Shown one piece after another: positions 62,417-64,000 of a stretch of 64,000 nt of DNA. A model generated the notes under the pieces. It searched no databases, was not told the DNA's origin, and worked only from the letters and a program-made list of their open reading frames with translations. The DNA lies in NCBI GenBank assembly GCA_015075515.1, contig JABTUE010000002.1, positions 841,088 to 905,087 on the forward strand. Reading direction: 5' to 3'. Source of the DNA: Planctomycetota bacterium (GTDB lineage Bacteria; Planctomycetota; UBA8742; UBA2392). The first letter of the stretch is position 1. The number at the start of each line of letters is the position of its first letter. The translations under genes were made by a program, and so were the position numbers.

Positions 62417-63838
62417 CTACGGCGGCAAAAGCACCTCGGCCAAAGCCATGCGCAGCACTTCGTCTTCAAACATGGCACGGTGGCGAAAGGGCGTGAAGTG
62501 CGCCCCGGCCAGCGACCGGCGCAGCGTCTCGCCGCGCGCGGCCAGTTCGGGCGCGCTTTGCGGCAGGGCCAAACCCAGCCCGCTGCGCCGGGTCACCACG
62601 CCGTCGCCGGCGGCGAACATGGCCTCGGCCATGGGGTCATAACGCCCCCAGGGCACGCGCGGGCGGAAGTAAAGGCGCCATTCGTCGCCTTCGCGCACCA
62701 GCCCGGCGCGGGCCAGCGTGGGCGTGGTCACGCCCAGCATCACGGTCATGGGCACTTCGGGCGGGCCCTCAATCGCCGCGCGAAAGCGCCGGGCGTGGGC
62801 CAGCACGCGCCTCAGCCAGGCCAGCGTTGTTCCATGGCACGGTCAAACAGGGCCCGGCGGTCGTCGCCGGGCCAGCCACCGCCAGCGCAATCTGGTTCTT
62901 GAGGGCGATTCTGTTCGCCGGCGTCGAACACGCTCAGGCCGCAGGTTTCGGTGACAGGCGGGATCCCACAGGTCCATCGGCACGTCTTCGCCGCCGCTGC
63001 CGACAAAGGTGCGTTCGCCGGGTTCGGGCAGAAGCTCAAAGGCCGCGGGCATGCTGAAGATGGTGGCCGGCGGGTAACGCCGGGCCAGCACGTTGGGCGC
63101 GTAGCCGTCATGGATCAGGCTCAGGGCGTCAATCGTGCCGCGGTGCGGCGTGCCCAGACAGATCAGCCGCCGCACATCGCGCGCGCCCGCACCCGCGGCC
63201 GCCGCCGGCACGGCGCCGTCGCTGACGACATCGGCACCGCCATAACGCAGGTAATAGCGCGCGATCAGCCCGCCGTTGGATACCGCCAGCAGCGTGAACT
63301 TCAGGTTCGGGTCGCCCAGGTCGCGGCGGATCGAGGCGATGAACTCGGCCAGTTGCGCCGCGGCCTCGACGTTGCTGCGGCGCCAGTCATAGAAGAAAAC
63401 AAACAGGTCCTGGCCGGGAAAGAAGCGGCGGCCAAAGGCCGGGCGATAGCCCAGCGTGGCGGACAGGTGGTCAATGATCTCGGCGTAAAAGCGCACCTCG
63501 CCGCTGCCTTCCTTGAGCAGGATTTCGGCGCGGTCCAGCACGCGGTAGGCGCGCAACCTGTCCACGTTGTCGCTTACGCGCGGGCGGTCAATCGGCAGTT
63601 CCAGGTCGTCGCTGAGCTGGCTGACGGTGGCCGCAAAGTTGCCCCAGGCGATTTCGCCGGTGTCCAGGTTGTACAGGCGCGAGCCCAGCGTTCCGGGAAT
63701 CAGAATCACCGGCTCGCGCGCGCGCGCGGCGCGCTCGGGCCGGAACTCGGCCGCGGGCGTGACCACCAGGCCCTCGGTGCCGGTGCCGGCGCAGGCGGCG
63801 GCAAGCAACAGCAGCATCAGCCACGGCGGGGATCTCAT
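62417..63838 (-). pseudogene. LCAT-like exported lipase/acyltransferase, broken by several frame changes
   Basis: The start at 63838 has GGGAGAC upstream and a lipoprotein-like signal (LLLLAAACAGTG). The first ~280 residues read cleanly: VILIPGTLGSRLYNLDTGE (LCAT family opening) and the nucleophile segment LLAVSNGGLIARYYLRYGG. Past about 62990 the reading frame shifts at least four times within about 170 bp; pieces such as GLSVFDAGEQNR, IALKNQIALAVAG, GDDRRALFDRAMEQRW and WLRRVLAHARRFRAA appear in different frames. They reassemble into one plausible C-terminus ending at 62417 (GDGVVTRRSGLGLALP). It is either a decaying gene or a local cluster of sequence errors. Confidence 0.7.
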
Positions 63839-64000
63839 GGCGCGGTCTCCCGCGCTCCGGCCAGCCAGTCGGGCAGAGCGTGGGCCAGCCCCGCGGCCGC
63901 CAGCGCGTGGTTCAGTTCCGGCCACAACGGCGCGCAAAGGTCCAGCGCCGCACCGGTCACCGGGTGCTGCAGCCGCAGCCGCGCCGCGTGCAGCCACTGA
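63835..64000 (-). CDS. RluA-type pseudouridine synthase (partial, C-terminal end only)
   Basis: Only the last 54 residues are in the window. They read QWLHAARLRLQHPVTGAA then LDLCAPLWPEL, which matches the family's closing segment (LHA-x-x-L-x-F-x-HP-x-TG). The rest lies beyond the right edge. Its TGA overlaps the ATG of the LCAT-like gene, so the two are coupled. Confidence 0.7.
   Translation of the reverse strand, partial: QWLHAARLRLQHPVTGAALDLCAPLWPELNHALAAAGLAHALPDWLAGARETAP

Overview
This is a roughly 64-kb piece of a high-GC bacterial chromosome. It carries about 50 protein genes, no rRNA, tRNA or CRISPR array that I could recognise, and no insertion sequences. The gene mix suggests an uncultured bacterium of the Planctomycetota or a close relative: an alternative-complex-III-type respiratory module, an FHA/PilM-PilN/pseudopilin operon, repeat-rich exported proteins, a stand-alone Hcp-like protein and many exported proteins of unknown function. 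That assignment is inference from content; no marker gene was placed on a tree.

Layout. (1) 1-6660, minus strand: a respiratory block made of a divergent heme-copper-oxidase-like membrane protein, a cytochrome c lipoprotein, a diheme cytochrome c, a NarI-like cytochrome b, pentaheme ActA and the start of an ActB-like Fe-S/molybdopterin protein that runs off the left edge. (2) 6717-12575: DNA glycosylase, small exported proteins, Dps, and a His-rich lipoprotein followed by a copper P-type ATPase. (3) 12726-20191: pstSCAB for phosphate uptake, with unusually large PstC and PstA. (4) 20242-33463: housekeeping genes (comM-like, smpB, lepB, gatC-gatA, acnA, pyrG) mixed with an Hcp-like protein, a PhnP-like metallo-hydrolase, an exported HExxH protein and unknowns. 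(5) 33639-38387: exported proteins, a heparinase-like protein, and a TetR / DJ-1 / ABM divergon. (6) 38397-48307, minus strand: a six-gene operon (two-FHA protein, PilM-PilN fusion, PilO-like, small anchored protein, TPR protein, pseudopilin). (7) 48559-58391: HEAT-like protein, small lipoprotein, a lone NuoM, a zinc-ribbon membrane protein, a large repeat surface protein and a divergent HTH regulator. (8) 58467-64000: small unknowns, a CCA-adding-enzyme family protein, a double-STAS protein, an ICMT-like methyltransferase, an LCAT-like lipase broken by several frame changes, and the C-terminal end of an RluA-type pseudouridine synthase.

How the parts work together. The left-end cluster looks like a membrane quinol-to-cytochrome-c electron-transfer complex with dedicated cytochromes. 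The pst operon imports phosphate. The His-rich lipoprotein and the ATPase are probably a copper-export pair. The pilus-type operon holds the inner-membrane assembly platform parts and a pseudopilin but no ATPase, secretin or polytopic platform protein, so those must lie elsewhere. Many genes share a recurring GGAGAC-type ribosome-binding site, which I used to choose starts.
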